Of a DNA stretch of 64,000 bases, positions 11,835-23,245 are shown one piece after another. Each line of letters starts with the position of its first letter. The first letter of the stretch is position 1. The translations under genes and the position numbers were made by a program. The DNA comes from Bradyrhizobium ontarionense (GTDB taxonomy: Bacteria > Pseudomonadota > Alphaproteobacteria > Rhizobiales > Xanthobacteraceae): positions 4,464,001-4,528,000 of the forward strand of contig NZ_CP088156.1 in the NCBI RefSeq assembly GCF_021088345.1. Direction: 5' to 3'. The notes under the pieces are model-generated. The model was not told the DNA's origin and did no database searches. It saw nothing but the letters and a program-made list of their open reading frames with translations.

Positions 11835-12977
11835 TCAGATCAACCCGCCGGCCTCGCTGACGCGGCGCATGTGGTAGTCGGTGTCGCCGAACGTCGTCTC
11901 GATCATCGTCAGACGCTTGAAGTAGTGGCCGATCTTGGCTTCCATCGTCATGCCGATGCCGCCATGGAGCTGGATCGCCTGCTGGCCGACGAACTTGGCC
12001 GATTTGCCGATCTGCACCTTGGCTGCGGCGATGGACGTCGCGCGCTCCTTGGCGTCGTCGAACTCGGCCGCCATGGTCGCGAACATCGACATCGAGCGCG
12101 CCTGCTCCAGCGCAACGAACATGTCGGACGCCCGGTGCTGCAGCGACTGGAATGAGCCGATCGCGACGCCGAACTGCTTGCGCGTCTTGATGTACTCGAC
12201 CGTGGTGTTGAGCGACTCGTCCATCAGGCCGACCGCCTCGGCGCACAGCGCGATGCGCGCCTCATCGACGACGCGCTCGATCAGCGGCAGGCCGTTCGCG
12301 GGATCGCCGATCACGCTGTCGGCGCCGACCTCGACGCCGGTCAAGGTGATGTCGGCCGCATGCAGGCCGTCCTGGGTCGGATAGCCCTTGCGGGTGACAC
12401 CCTTCGCGTCGGTCGGCACGATGAAGACGCCGATGCCGGACTTGTCGCGCTGACCGCCGGCCGTGCGCGCGGTCACGATCAGCGTGTCGGCATTCTCACC
12501 ATTGAGCACGACGAACTTCTCGCCGTCGATGACGTAGCCGTCGCCCTTCTTCTTGGCCGAGGTCGCGACGTCGAACAGATCGTAGCGCGATTGTTTTTCG
12601 AGCTGCGCGAAGGCAAAGGTCTTGCTGCCGTCGATGATCCCGGGAAGATGCGCGGCCTTCTGCGCCGCCGAGCCGCCGTGGCGGAGGAAGCCACCCGACA
12701 ACACCACGGTCGCCAGATACGGCTCGAGCACCAGCGCCCGGCCCATCGCCTCCATCACGATCATGGTCTCGACGCCGCCGGCGCCGAAGCCGCCATCGTC
12801 CTCGGAGAACGGCAGACCGAGCAGGCCCTGCTCGGCGAGCTTGGACCACATCGCCCGGCTCCAGCCGCCCTTCTCCTTCATGTACTGCTTGCGCTTGTCG
12901 AAATCATAGGCATCCGCCAAGAGGCCGTCGATGCTGTCCTTGAGGAGGCGCTGCTCCTCGCTGAGATCAAAATCCAT
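11835..12977 (-). CDS. pimD: Acyl-CoA dehydrogenase, small-subunit type (PimD)
   Basis: FAD enzyme that puts the alpha-beta double bond into an acyl-CoA or dicarboxyl-CoA, passing electrons to ETF. The 380-residue protein starts MDFDLSEEQRLLKDSIDGLL and has FAD-side segments (LYVFAQLEK region, LHGGIGMTME) and the C-terminal helix bundle. It stands next to a second dehydrogenase (13139-14329); in R. palustris the pair is PimC (large) and PimD (small), used for pimeloyl-CoA. Whether the two proteins form one complex cannot be seen. The call rests on family plus gene order. Confidence 0.9.
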   Translation of the reverse strand: MDFDLSEEQRLLKDSIDGLLADAYDFDKRKQYMKEKGGWSRAMWSKLAEQGLLGLPFSEDDGGFGAGGVETMIVMEAMGRALVLEPYLATVVLSGGFLRHGGSAAQKAAHLPGIIDGSKTFAFAQLEKQSRYDLFDVATSAKKKGDGYVIDGEKFVVLNGENADTLIVTARTAGGQRDKSGIGVFIVPTDAKGVTRKGYPTQDGLHAADITLTGVEVGADSVIGDPANGLPLIERVVDEARIALCAEAVGLMDESLNTTVEYIKTRKQFGVAIGSFQSLQHRASDMFVALEQARSMSMFATMAAEFDDAKERATSIAAAKVQIGKSAKFVGQQAIQLHGGIGMTMEAKIGHYFKRLTMIETTFGDTDYHMRRVSEAGGLI

Positions 12978-13012
12978 CTGCTCTATCCTCGTACCAGAAA
13001 TTCATCATCGGC

Positions 13013-13131
13013 GTCATTCCGGGACGCGCCGCGAGGCGCGGGCCCGGAATCCATACTCACGATGGTGGTTATGGATTCTCCGACGCGCAACTGCGCGTCG
13101 TAGCTCGCCGCTTCGCGGCGCCCCGGAATGA
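13013..13131. repeat. Mirrored GTCATTCCGGG-type repeat in the pimD-pimC gap
   Basis: Starts GTCATTCCGGGACGCGCCGC, has GGCCCGGAATCCATACTC and then the mirrored ATGGATTC and GCGCCCCGGAATGAC. The same family is at 17465-17561, 42738-42841, 52222-52354 and 54061-54199. It fills most of a 161-base intercistronic gap. Confidence 0.8.
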
Positions 13132-13138
13132 CAGCAAC

Positions 13139-14329
13139 TCAAAGTCCCAGCACCGCCTTGGCGATGATGTTGCGCTGGATCTCGTTGGAGCCGCCGTAGA
13201 TCGAAACCTTGCGGTTGTTGAAGTAGCTCGGCGCGATCTGCGCGGTCCAATCCATGGTCTCGTTGCTGTCGTCGTCGCCATGGACGTCGTAGGGCGCGGC
13301 GAACGGACCGATCACCTCCATCAGGAGCTCGGTCGTGGTCTGCTGGATTTCCGAGCCCTTGATCTTGAGCACCGAGGAGGCCGGATTGGGCTTGCCCTTG
13401 CCGTGCTTGCCCTCGTCGGCGACGACGCGCAGCTGCGTCAGCTCCAGCGCCTTCAGCTCCACCTCGCAGGCGGTGAGCTTTTCGCGGAACGACGGGTCCT
13501 CCAGCACCGGACGGCCGCCGGACTCGATCTTGGCGGCGAGCTCCTTGATGCGGCGGATGCGCTCCTTGGAGACGCCGACGCGAGCGATGCCGGTGCGTTC
13601 GTTGCCGAGCAGGAACTTGGCGTAGTCCCAGCCCTTGTTCTCCTCGCCGATCAGGTTCTCGTAGGGCACCTCGACGTCATCGAAGAACACTTCGTTGACC
13701 TCGAGGCCGCCGTCGATGGTCTGGATCGGGCGCACGGTGACGCCCTTGGACTTCATGCTGAACACGATGAAGGAGATGCCCATCTGCTTCTTCGCCGCGG
13801 GATCGGTGCGGCACAGGCAGAAGATCATGTCGGCATGCTGCGCGAGCGTGGTCCAGGTCTTCTGGCCGTTGATGATCCACTTGTCGCCGCGGCGCTCGGC
13901 TTTGGTCTTCAGCGAGGCGAGGTCGGAGCCCGAGCCCGGCTCGGAGAAGCCCTGGCACCACCAGTCGTCGACACTGGCGATGCGCGGCAGATACTGCTGC
14001 TTCTGCGCCTCGTTGCCGAAGGTGTAGATCACAGGGCCGACCATGCTGACGCCGAAGGCGAGTGGCTGCGGCGCCGGATAGGCCTGCAGCTCCTCGTTGA
14101 AGATGTAGTGCTGCACCGAGGTCCAGCCGGTGCCGCCATATTCCTTCGGCCAGTGCGAGACGCCCCAGCCCTTGTTGTTGAGGATGCGCCACCAGGTCAC
14201 CATCTCGTCCTTCGACAGATGACGGCCCTCGATCATCTTGCGCCGTGTTTCCGGCGGCACGTTGTCCTTGAAGAACTGCCGGACTTCCTCGCGGAACGCC
14301 TGCTCTTCCTTCGTGAATGCAAGATCCAT
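13139..14329 (-). CDS. pimC: Acyl-CoA dehydrogenase, large-subunit type (PimC)
   Basis: A 396-residue acyl-CoA dehydrogenase. It has the mid-domain signature WCQGFSEPGSGSDLASLKT, the GQKTWTTLAQHAD loop, and the C-terminal VSIYGGSNEIQRNIIAKAVLG that binds FAD and closes the active site. The ATG at 14329 follows GGGAGGATCCG; the open frame continues 41 codons upstream into a repeat and was not used. It lies between the thiolase and the second dehydrogenase, as in the R. palustris pimABCD order. The expected role is the first oxidation step on medium-chain dicarboxyl- or acyl-CoA. Confidence 0.92.
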   Translation of the reverse strand: MDLAFTKEEQAFREEVRQFFKDNVPPETRRKMIEGRHLSKDEMVTWWRILNNKGWGVSHWPKEYGGTGWTSVQHYIFNEELQAYPAPQPLAFGVSMVGPVIYTFGNEAQKQQYLPRIASVDDWWCQGFSEPGSGSDLASLKTKAERRGDKWIINGQKTWTTLAQHADMIFCLCRTDPAAKKQMGISFIVFSMKSKGVTVRPIQTIDGGLEVNEVFFDDVEVPYENLIGEENKGWDYAKFLLGNERTGIARVGVSKERIRRIKELAAKIESGGRPVLEDPSFREKLTACEVELKALELTQLRVVADEGKHGKGKPNPASSVLKIKGSEIQQTTTELLMEVIGPFAAPYDVHGDDDSNETMDWTAQIAPSYFNNRKVSIYGGSNEIQRNIIAKAVLGL

Positions 14330-14387
14330 CGGATCCTCCCGTGTGTCGTGTGGTCGTTTGAACCGCGTTAGTTCGTCTCGCTCCGCT

Positions 14388-14515
14388 GTCGTCCCTGCGA
14401 ACGCAGGGACCCATAGCCACTGGCCCTCGTGGGGAGCACAGGCATCTACCAAAATGCCCCAAGCGGGGTCACACGGTATGGGTCCCGGGTCTGCGCTGCG
14501 CTTGCCCGGGACGAC
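14388..14515. repeat. Mirrored GTCGTCCC-type repeat in the pimC-pimB gap
   Basis: Left arm GTCGTCCCTGCGAACGCAGG with GACCCATAG; right arm GGTATGGGTCCCGGGTCTGC ending CCCGGGACGAC. A partial third arm (GCGCGAGATTCGCGCGGGAC, then GAC) follows to about 14550. It is in the 235-base gap inside the operon. Confidence 0.75.
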
Positions 14516-14564
14516 AGTTGTGGGAAATCCCGCGCGAGATTCGCGCGGGACGACAGCTACAACT

Positions 14565-15752
14565 TTACTGCAGCACCTCGAACAGGCCGGCGGCGCCCAT
14601 GCCGCCGCCGACGCACATGGTGACGACGGCGTATTTGGCCTTGCGGCGGCGGCCTTCGATCAGCGCGTGACCAGTGAGCCGTGCGCCCGACATGCCGTAG
14701 GGATGACCGACCGCGATGGCGCCGCCGTCAACGTTGATCTTGTCCGGATCGATGCCGAGCTTGTCGCGGCAATACAGCACCTGCACCGCGAACGCCTCGT
14801 TGAGCTCCCACAGGCCGATGTCATCGACGGTCAGGCCGTGGCGCTTCAGGAGCCGCGGCACGGCGAACACAGGACCGATGCCCATCTCGTCGGGCTCGCA
14901 GCCATGCGAGACGAAGCCGCGGAAGATGCCGAGCGGCTGCAGGCCGCGCTTGGCGGCGTTGGCATCGCTCATGATGACGCAGGCCGAGGCGCCGTCGGAC
15001 AGCTGGCTGGCATTGCCGGCCGTGACCGAGAAACCGTCGCCGCGCACCGCCTTCAGGCCGGCGAGACCTTCTGCCGTCGTCTCCGGACGCGGGCCCTCGT
15101 CCTGCGACAAGGTCACGTCCTTGAACGAGATGGCGCCGGTGGCCTTGTCGGTGACCGCCATCTTGGTGGTGATCGGCGCCAGCTCGTCATTGAACTTGCC
15201 GCCCTGCTGCGCGGCCGCGGTGCGGCGCTGGCTCTCCAGGGCATATTCGTCCTGGCGCTCGCGCGAGATGCCGTAGCGCTTGGCCACGATCTCGGCGGTG
15301 TCGATCATCGGCATGTAGACGTCGCCCTTGATCTCGAGCAGCGCCGGATCCGTGGCCTGGAAACTGTTCATCTTGTCGTTCTGGACCAGCGAGATCGATT
15401 CGCCGCCGCCACCGACCGCGATCTCGACGCCGTCGAAGATCACCGAGCGGGCGGCCAGCGCGATCGCCTGCAGGCCGGAGGCGCATTGGCGGTCGATGGT
15501 GGTGCCGCCGACCGACACCGGAAGACCTGCGCGCAGCAGCGCCTTGCGCGCGATGTTGCCGCCGGTCGAGCCCTGCTGCAGGGCTGCGCCCATCACGACG
15601 TCCTCGATCTCGGCCGGATCGAGCTTGGCACGCTTGACGGCCTCGCCGATGGCATGGCCGAGCAGCGTCGCGCCGCCGGTGGCATTGAGCGCGCCGCGAT
15701 AGGCCTTGCCGATCGGCGTGCGGGCGGTGGAAACGATGACGGCGTCGGTCAT
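14565..15752 (-). CDS. pimB: Acetyl-CoA acyltransferase (thiolase)
   Basis: Cleaves 3-ketoacyl-CoA with CoA to acetyl-CoA and a shortened acyl-CoA, closing the beta-oxidation cycle. The 395-residue protein has the nucleophilic cysteine in [15 protein letters not shown] (about residue 90), the [10 protein letters not shown] histidine motif and the C-terminal cysteine in [14 protein letters not shown]. The start ATG at 15752 lies nine bases after the stop of the acyl-CoA ligase gene, the only tight junction in this operon. Length and motifs match degradative thiolases. Confidence 0.95.
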   Translation of the reverse strand: MTDAVIVSTARTPIGKAYRGALNATGGATLLGHAIGEAVKRAKLDPAEIEDVVMGAALQQGSTGGNIARKALLRAGLPVSVGGTTIDRQCASGLQAIALAARSVIFDGVEIAVGGGGESISLVQNDKMNSFQATDPALLEIKGDVYMPMIDTAEIVAKRYGISRERQDEYALESQRRTAAAQQGGKFNDELAPITTKMAVTDKATGAISFKDVTLSQDEGPRPETTAEGLAGLKAVRGDGFSVTAGNASQLSDGASACVIMSDANAAKRGLQPLGIFRGFVSHGCEPDEMGIGPVFAVPRLLKRHGLTVDDIGLWELNEAFAVQVLYCRDKLGIDPDKINVDGGAIAVGHPYGMSGARLTGHALIEGRRRKAKYAVVTMCVGGGMGAAGLFEVLQ

Positions 15753-15761
15753 GGGGACCTC

Positions 15762-17435
15762 CTATTGTTGTTGCTGATGTTGTCCGTGAGACGTGGATGA
15801 CTTCTGCTGGCGCAATTCGTGACGCGACAGCTTGCCGACCGGGGTGCGCGGCAGCTCGTCGACGAATTCGACCGCAGCGGGCAGCTCGTGCTTGCCGAGC
15901 TTGCCGGTGAGGAATGCGCGGAGATCGTCGACCGGGAACGGCGCGGCGCCATCGCGCAGCTTGATGAAGGCCTTTGCGGCCTCGCCGCGATAGGCGTCGG
16001 GAATGCCGATCACGATCACCTCCTGCACGGCCGGGTAGGTGTAGATCGCCTGCTCGATCATCTGCGGATAGACGTTGAATCCGCCGGAGATGATCATGTC
16101 CTTCTTGCGGTCGACGAGGAAGAAGAAACCGTCGGCATCGACATAGCCGATGTCGCCGGTCAGGAAGCGATCGTCGACGAAAGACTGCGTCGTCTCCTCC
16201 GGCCTGTTCCAGTAGCCACTGGTGACGTTCGGCCCCTTGATCCGGATCTCGCCGACCTCGTTCACGCCCAGCACCTTGGTCGGGTCTTCCAACGACACCA
16301 CGTCCATCTCGATGCCGGGCAGCGCGATCCCGATCGAACCCGGCTTGTCCGGCCCCTCCTTGGGATGAGCTGTGCCGGGCGAGCAGGTCTCGGTCATGCC
16401 CCAGCCGCTCTTGAGCTTCATGCCGACGCGGCGCTCCAGGATGCGCGCGACCTCGACCGGTAACGGCGCGCCGCCCGAGCCGACGCTCATCAGCGACGAC
16501 AGATCACGCTTGTCGAGATCAGGCAGGTTGGCGATCGCGATCCACATCGTGGGCACGCCGGGGAAATAGGTCGCGCGCTTGACCTCGATGTCGCGCATGA
16601 CGGCCGCGACGTCGAAGCGCTGATGCAGCGAGATCAGGTTGCCGAGGCGCAGCGCGGACAGAAGCACGACCGTCAGCGCATAGATGTGGAACAGCGGCAG
16701 CACGCAGATGACACGGTCGATGCCGTCGCTCCGGGATCGCGTGGCGCGGCCCCAGAGCGAGATGATCGAGACGGCGGCCGTCAGATTGCCGTGCGTCAGC
16801 ATCGCGCCCTTGGGCAGGCCGGTGGTGCCGCCGGTATATTGCAGCAGCGCGACGTCGTCCGGCGTGATCTCGGGCCACGCGGCCGGCGCTGCCGCGCCGT
16901 CGACGAAGGCGCGATGGGTGATCACGTCGCGATTGTCCGGCAGCGCCGTCTGCGGGGTGCCGATGTTGCCCCATGAATCGTCCTCGCAGACGATCAGGCG
17001 GTCGATCAAACCTCTGTCGAGAAACTTCAGCGCGGTCGGCAGCAGCGCGGACAGATTCGACGTCACCAGGATGCGCGCGCCGGAATCCGTGAGCTTGTGC
17101 GACAGCGCGATCTCGCCGTCGAGCGGCGACAGGTGCACCACGCGGGCGCCGGCCTTGAGCGCGCCGAAGAAATTGATCGGATGGTCGGGCGTATTGCCGA
17201 GGAACAGCGCGATCGAGCAATCCTTGCCGAAACCGGCGCGCAGGAACGCCGCAGCGGCCTGGTCGGCCAGATCGGAGAGCTGCTTGAATGTGATCGGCCG
17301 ATCACGGAACTCGAGCGCGTCGCGATCGCCGAACTCGCTCACCGCCTGCGTCAGCAGATCCGGCAAGGTGCCGCGCGCAATCGGCGCGTCCCAGTGGACG
17401 CCTTCGGGATAGAACTGTTCGCCAGGATGGATCAT
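15762..17435 (-). CDS. pimA: Acyl-CoA synthetase for fatty/dicarboxylic acids
   Basis: Activates a carboxylic acid with ATP and CoA. The 557-residue ANL-family protein has the AMP-binding loop YTGGTTGLPKGAMLTHGNL (about 206-224), the hinge region RKKDMIISGGFNVYPQ (about 443-458) and the C-terminal lysine motif PVGKLSRHELR. It ends in a glutamine-rich tail (QHQQQQ) that is not part of the fold. The R. palustris PimA enzyme of the same operon position acts on C7-C14 dicarboxylic and fatty acids (established); similar specificity here is inferred from synteny. Confidence 0.93.
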   Translation of the reverse strand: MIHPGEQFYPEGVHWDAPIARGTLPDLLTQAVSEFGDRDALEFRDRPITFKQLSDLADQAAAAFLRAGFGKDCSIALFLGNTPDHPINFFGALKAGARVVHLSPLDGEIALSHKLTDSGARILVTSNLSALLPTALKFLDRGLIDRLIVCEDDSWGNIGTPQTALPDNRDVITHRAFVDGAAAPAAWPEITPDDVALLQYTGGTTGLPKGAMLTHGNLTAAVSIISLWGRATRSRSDGIDRVICVLPLFHIYALTVVLLSALRLGNLISLHQRFDVAAVMRDIEVKRATYFPGVPTMWIAIANLPDLDKRDLSSLMSVGSGGAPLPVEVARILERRVGMKLKSGWGMTETCSPGTAHPKEGPDKPGSIGIALPGIEMDVVSLEDPTKVLGVNEVGEIRIKGPNVTSGYWNRPEETTQSFVDDRFLTGDIGYVDADGFFFLVDRKKDMIISGGFNVYPQMIEQAIYTYPAVQEVIVIGIPDAYRGEAAKAFIKLRDGAAPFPVDDLRAFLTGKLGKHELPAAVEFVDELPRTPVGKLSRHELRQQKSSTSHGQHQQQQ

Positions 17436-17464
17436 GCGCTGATCTGCTTGCCAAAAGTGACGTT

Positions 17465-17561
17465 GTCATTCCGGGATGCGCCGCAAGGCGCAGGCCCGGA
17501 ATCCATATTCACGGTGGTGGCTATGGATTCCGGGCTCGCGCTGCGCGCGCCCCGGAATGAC
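17465..17561. repeat. Mirrored GTCATTCCGGG-type repeat in the pimA-pimF gap
   Basis: GTCATTCCGGGATGCGCCGC and GGCCCGGAATCCATATTC on the left, TATGGATTCCGGGCTCGCGC and GCCCCGGAATGAC on the right. It fills most of the 148-base gap. Confidence 0.8.
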
Positions 17562-17583
17562 CATTTGGAAACAACAGGCCGCA

Positions 17584-19680
<2,097 letters not shown>

Positions 19681-19785
19681 GCTAAGCTCCTTGGGATGTC
19701 GTTTCTTGGCAGCCGGTTAACGTCCCGGCCGGTTCTTGGCTCTTCATTCGCGTAGAGTATCGGCGTTGCTTGCGTCTACCCGCTA

Positions 19786-19801
19786 CGGAACATCAATTCC
19801 G
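19786..19801. promoter_or_regulatory. Candidate IclR-type operator between pimF and the IclR gene
   Basis: Inverted repeat CGGAA-N6-TTCCG in the divergent intergenic region 19681-19892. A second AATTCC half-site follows at 19816-19821 (CGAAATCTAATTCC). Position and dyad suggest binding by the adjacent IclR regulator; this is inference only. Confidence 0.45.
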
Positions 19802-19892
19802 CACTGCGAAATCTAATTCCACATCTTGACAGCAAGGGTTATTTTGAAGCACGAGCGTTGTCAACGAGGCTCATCAATCAACAGCCGATGAC

Positions 19893-20777
19893 ATGAAACG
19901 CCCAGGGAAGAAAACTGCGACCGATCGCAACTTCGTCGTTGCGCTGTCCCGGGGCCTCGAGGTCCTCAGGGCCTTCCGGCCCAATGACGGACTGCTGGGC
20001 AACCAGGAGATCGCCGCGCGCACCAACCTGCCCAAGCCTACCGTTTCGCGGCTGACGTATACGCTGACCAAGCTCGGCTATCTCACTGCGGTGCCCCGCT
20101 TCGAGAAGTATCAGCTGGCGCCGTCCGCGCTGCTCCTGGGTTACGCCGCGCTCGCCAATCTCGGCGTGCGGCAGCTATCCGAGCCGTTCCGTGAACAGCT
20201 GATGCGCGAGACCGGCGGCGCGGTGGCGATCGGCGGCCGCGACCGTCTGAGCATGATCTACGTCGGACAGAGCCGCCACGGCGTCGTCAACGTTCAGCTC
20301 GACGTGGGATCGCGGATTCCCATCGCCACCACGGCGATGGGGCGGGCGTATATCTGGGCACTGCCCGAAGATGAACGCGCCGTTCTCATGCGCGAGTTGC
20401 GCGAGCATTACGGCAGCCGCTGGCCCAAGATCCGCGACGGCATCGAGCGCGCCGGCGAGACCGTCGCCAAATACGGCTTCACGATTTCGGCCGGCGAATG
20501 GCAGGACGACGTTCACGCCGTCGGCGTTGCGCTGAGGCTCAACGACGGAACGGGGCCCTATGCCATCAACTGCGGCGCGCCTGCATTCCGCTTCACGGAA
20601 GAGCGCCTGCGCACCGACATTGGACCTCGTCTTGTCACGATGGTAAGGAACATCGAAGCGGCCTTGGGGGGACATGTGCCGCGAACTAATCAAACAAGCA
20701 CCCCATCAAACAAAGAAATCAATAAAAAGCCGAAGTCAGGAGGAAAAGTTGCCCGTGTTGCCGAGGGTATCAGATAG
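19893..20777 (+). CDS. IclR-family transcriptional regulator
   Basis: Probable ligand-responsive regulator of the pim operon and the downstream importer. The 294-residue protein has the N-terminal winged helix (ALSRGLEVLRAF, then PKPTVSRLTYTLTKLGYL) and the C-terminal IclR effector domain (VAIGGRDRLSMIYVGQSR; PIATTAMGRAYIWALPE). The C-terminal ~25 residues are lysine/serine-rich and lie outside the domain. It sits between the divergent pimF and the liv-type genes, as an IclR gene does in the R. palustris pim region. Activator or repressor mode cannot be seen. Confidence 0.92.
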   Translation: MKRPGKKTATDRNFVVALSRGLEVLRAFRPNDGLLGNQEIAARTNLPKPTVSRLTYTLTKLGYLTAVPRFEKYQLAPSALLLGYAALANLGVRQLSEPFREQLMRETGGAVAIGGRDRLSMIYVGQSRHGVVNVQLDVGSRIPIATTAMGRAYIWALPEDERAVLMRELREHYGSRWPKIRDGIERAGETVAKYGFTISAGEWQDDVHAVGVALRLNDGTGPYAINCGAPAFRFTEERLRTDIGPRLVTMVRNIEAALGGHVPRTNQTSTPSNKEINKKPKSGGKVARVAEGIR

Positions 20778-20843
20778 CCTGCACCGTCACGATCGGCCGA
20801 CGCCGCGTCCTTCCGCTGACGTGATCCGGAAGGGCGAGACGAG

Positions 20844-21641
20844 ATGACGCAGGTCCAACTCGCCCAGACCAACGACCCGCTGCTGGCGGTCCGCGACGTC
20901 AGCGTCGTGTTCGGCGGCATCGTCGCGCTCAACGGCGTCTCCTTCGACATGCGCCAGGGTCAGATCCTCGGCCTGATCGGCCCCAACGGCGCCGGCAAGA
21001 CGACCTTGTTCAATTGCCTCAGCCGCCTGTACCAGCCGAGTTCCGGCGACATCCTGATGGAGGGGCGGAGCATCCTGAAACGGCCGCCGCACCGCATTGC
21101 CGAGATCGGTATCGGCCGCACCTTCCAGAACGTCGCGCTGTTTCCCAACCTGTCCGTGCTCGACAATGTCCGCGTCGGCACCCACGCGCGGACGTCCAGC
21201 GACATCATCTCGGATTCGCTGCGGCTCGCCTGGGTCCGCCGCAGCGAGACGTCCGTCAACACCAAGGTCCACGAGATCCTCGCCTATCTCGATCTCGAAG
21301 GCGTCGCGCACAAGATCGTATCGGGACTGCCGTTCGGCACCCAGAAGCGCGTCGAGCTGGCACGCGCGCTTGCGGCCGATCCGAAGATCCTGCTGCTCGA
21401 CGAGCCCGCCGGCGGCCTCAATCACGAGGAAGTCCACGTGCTGGGCGACCTGATCCGGCGCATCCGCGACGACCGCAAGGTCACCGTGCTGCTAGTCGAG
21501 CATCACATGGGCCTGGTGATGTCGATCGCCGACCACGTCGTGGCGCTGAATTTCGGCCGCAAGCTCGCGGAGGGCACGCCGGCCCAGGTGCAGGCCGATC
21601 CCGACGTCATCAAGGCCTATCTCGGGAGCAAGGATCAATGA
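20844..21641 (+). CDS. livG: Branched-chain-type ABC importer ATPase LivG
   Basis: One of two ATPases of a HAAT-family importer. The 265-residue protein has Walker A GPNGAGKTT, the LivG-specific GIGRTFQNVALFPNLSVLDNV segment, signature LPFGTQKRVELARAL and Walker B ILLLDEPAGGLNHEE. The start ATG at 20844 follows GGAAGGGCGAGACG. The stop overlaps the livF start at ATGA (21638-21641). Given the neighbouring pim operon and three binding proteins, the cargo is more likely dicarboxylic or fatty acids than amino acids (inference). Confidence 0.95.
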   Translation: MTQVQLAQTNDPLLAVRDVSVVFGGIVALNGVSFDMRQGQILGLIGPNGAGKTTLFNCLSRLYQPSSGDILMEGRSILKRPPHRIAEIGIGRTFQNVALFPNLSVLDNVRVGTHARTSSDIISDSLRLAWVRRSETSVNTKVHEILAYLDLEGVAHKIVSGLPFGTQKRVELARALAADPKILLLDEPAGGLNHEEVHVLGDLIRRIRDDRKVTVLLVEHHMGLVMSIADHVVALNFGRKLAEGTPAQVQADPDVIKAYLGSKDQ

Positions 21642-22351
21642 CGGCGCTTCTGAACGTCAAGGATCTGCGCGCCTATTACGGCCAGGTCCAGGCCCTTCAC
21701 GGCCTGTCCTTCTCGCTCAACGAGGGCTCGCTGACGACGCTGCTCGGCGCCAACGGCGCCGGCAAGACCACGACCTTGCGCGCGATCTGCAACATGGTGC
21801 GCTCGACCGGCGCGATCGAGTTCGAGGGCAAGCCGCTGAACAACAAATCGACCGAGAGCATCGTCCGCTTCGGCATCGCCCACGTGCCGCAGGGCCGCGG
21901 CACCTTCACCAACATGACGGTGGAGGAGAATTTGCAGCTCGGCGCCATCACCCGCAGCGACAAGCCGGGCATCGTTGCCGACATCGAGCGGATGTATTCC
22001 TACTTCCCGAAGCTCAAGGAGCGCCACACCCAGCAGGCCGGCACGCTGTCCGGCGGCGAGCAGCAGATGCTGGCGGTGGCGCGCGCGCTGATGCTGCGTC
22101 CGCGGCTGATGCTGCTGGACGAGCCGTCCTTCGGGCTCGCGCCGCTCATCGTGCGCGACCTGTTCCAGATCCTGGGCAAGATCAATCGCGAGGAGAAGGT
22201 CTCGATCCTCGTCGTCGAGCAGAATGCGCAGCTCGCGCTCGAGCTCGCCGACCGGGCCTATGTCATCGAGACCGGCCGCATCGTGATGTCCGGCGCGGCC
22301 AAAGACATCGCGAACGACGAGAACGTCCGCAAATCCTATCTGGGCTACTAA
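21638..22351 (+). CDS. livF: Branched-chain-type ABC importer ATPase LivF
   Basis: Second ATPase of the importer, 237 residues: Walker A GANGAGKTTT, segment GIAHVPQGRGTFTNMTVEENL typical of LivF, signature LSGGEQQMLAVARALM, Walker B LMLLDEPSFGLAPL. The start ATG at 21638 overlaps the livG stop. The longer open frame upstream is the shadow of livG. Confidence 0.95.
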   Translation: MTALLNVKDLRAYYGQVQALHGLSFSLNEGSLTTLLGANGAGKTTTLRAICNMVRSTGAIEFEGKPLNNKSTESIVRFGIAHVPQGRGTFTNMTVEENLQLGAITRSDKPGIVADIERMYSYFPKLKERHTQQAGTLSGGEQQMLAVARALMLRPRLMLLDEPSFGLAPLIVRDLFQILGKINREEKVSILVVEQNAQLALELADRAYVIETGRIVMSGAAKDIANDENVRKSYLGY

Positions 22352-22364
22352 CGGAGGCTGGACA

Positions 22365-23243
22365 ATGGAGCTTTTTACCAACCAGGTCCTGGCCGGCATT
22401 GCGACGGGTGCGATCTACGCCTGCATGGCGCTCGCGGTCGTGATGATCTACCAGGCGATCGACCATCTCAATTTCGCGCAAGGCGAGATGGCGATGTTCT
22501 CGACCTTCATCTCCTGGCAGCTGATGCAGTGGGGCCTGCCCTATTGGGTCGCCTTCGTGGTGACGCTGGCCTTTTCCTTCGCCGGAGGCATCGCGATCGA
22601 GCGCGTGCTGTTCAAGCCGCTTGCCAAGGCGCCGATCCTGACCCAGGTCGCCGGCTTTATCGCGCTGTACTCGATCATCAACTCCTTTGCCGGACTGACC
22701 TGGGACTTCACCATCAAGCAATATCCGACACCGTTCGGCTCGTCGCCGTTCCTCGGCAGCCAGCTGATCTCGACGCATCAGGCCGGCATGATCGGCATCA
22801 CCGTTCTGCTGCTGGTCGGACTGTACTTCTTCTTCCAGTACACGCGGGTCGGCCTTGCGATGCGCGCGGCCGCGGCCGTGCCGGAATCGGCGCGGCTGGT
22901 CGGCATCAACACCTCCTGGATGATCGCGCTCGGCTGGGGCATGGCGGCGGCGATCGGCTCGATCGCCGGCATGCTGATCGCCCCCGTCGTGTTCCTCGAG
23001 CCCAACATGATGGGCGGCGTGCTGATCTACGGCTTCGCCGCGGCCGTGCTGGGCGGCCTCACCAGCCCGTTCGGCGCCGTGCTCGGCGGCTTCCTGGTCG
23101 GCGTCTTCGAGAACCTCGCCGGAACCTACATTCCACACGTGGGCAATGAGATGAAGCTGCCGATCGCGCTGGCGCTGATCATCTCCGTCCTGGTCATCAA
23201 GCCCGCCGGCCTGTTCGGCCGCAACATCGTGAAGCGAGTCTGA
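22365..23243 (+). CDS. livH: Branched-chain-type ABC importer permease LivH
   Basis: Inner-membrane permease of 292 residues with about eight hydrophobic segments. Typical LivH features are LAGIATGAIYACMALAVVMIY at the N-terminus, INFAQGEMAMF-like HLNFAQGEMAMFSTF, and the cytoplasmic EAA-like loop RAAAAVPESARLVGINT. The ATG is preceded by GGAGGCTGGACA. It partners with the LivM gene three bases downstream. Confidence 0.95.
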   Translation: MELFTNQVLAGIATGAIYACMALAVVMIYQAIDHLNFAQGEMAMFSTFISWQLMQWGLPYWVAFVVTLAFSFAGGIAIERVLFKPLAKAPILTQVAGFIALYSIINSFAGLTWDFTIKQYPTPFGSSPFLGSQLISTHQAGMIGITVLLLVGLYFFFQYTRVGLAMRAAAAVPESARLVGINTSWMIALGWGMAAAIGSIAGMLIAPVVFLEPNMMGGVLIYGFAAAVLGGLTSPFGAVLGGFLVGVFENLAGTYIPHVGNEMKLPIALALIISVLVIKPAGLFGRNIVKRV

Positions 23244-23245
23244 TC

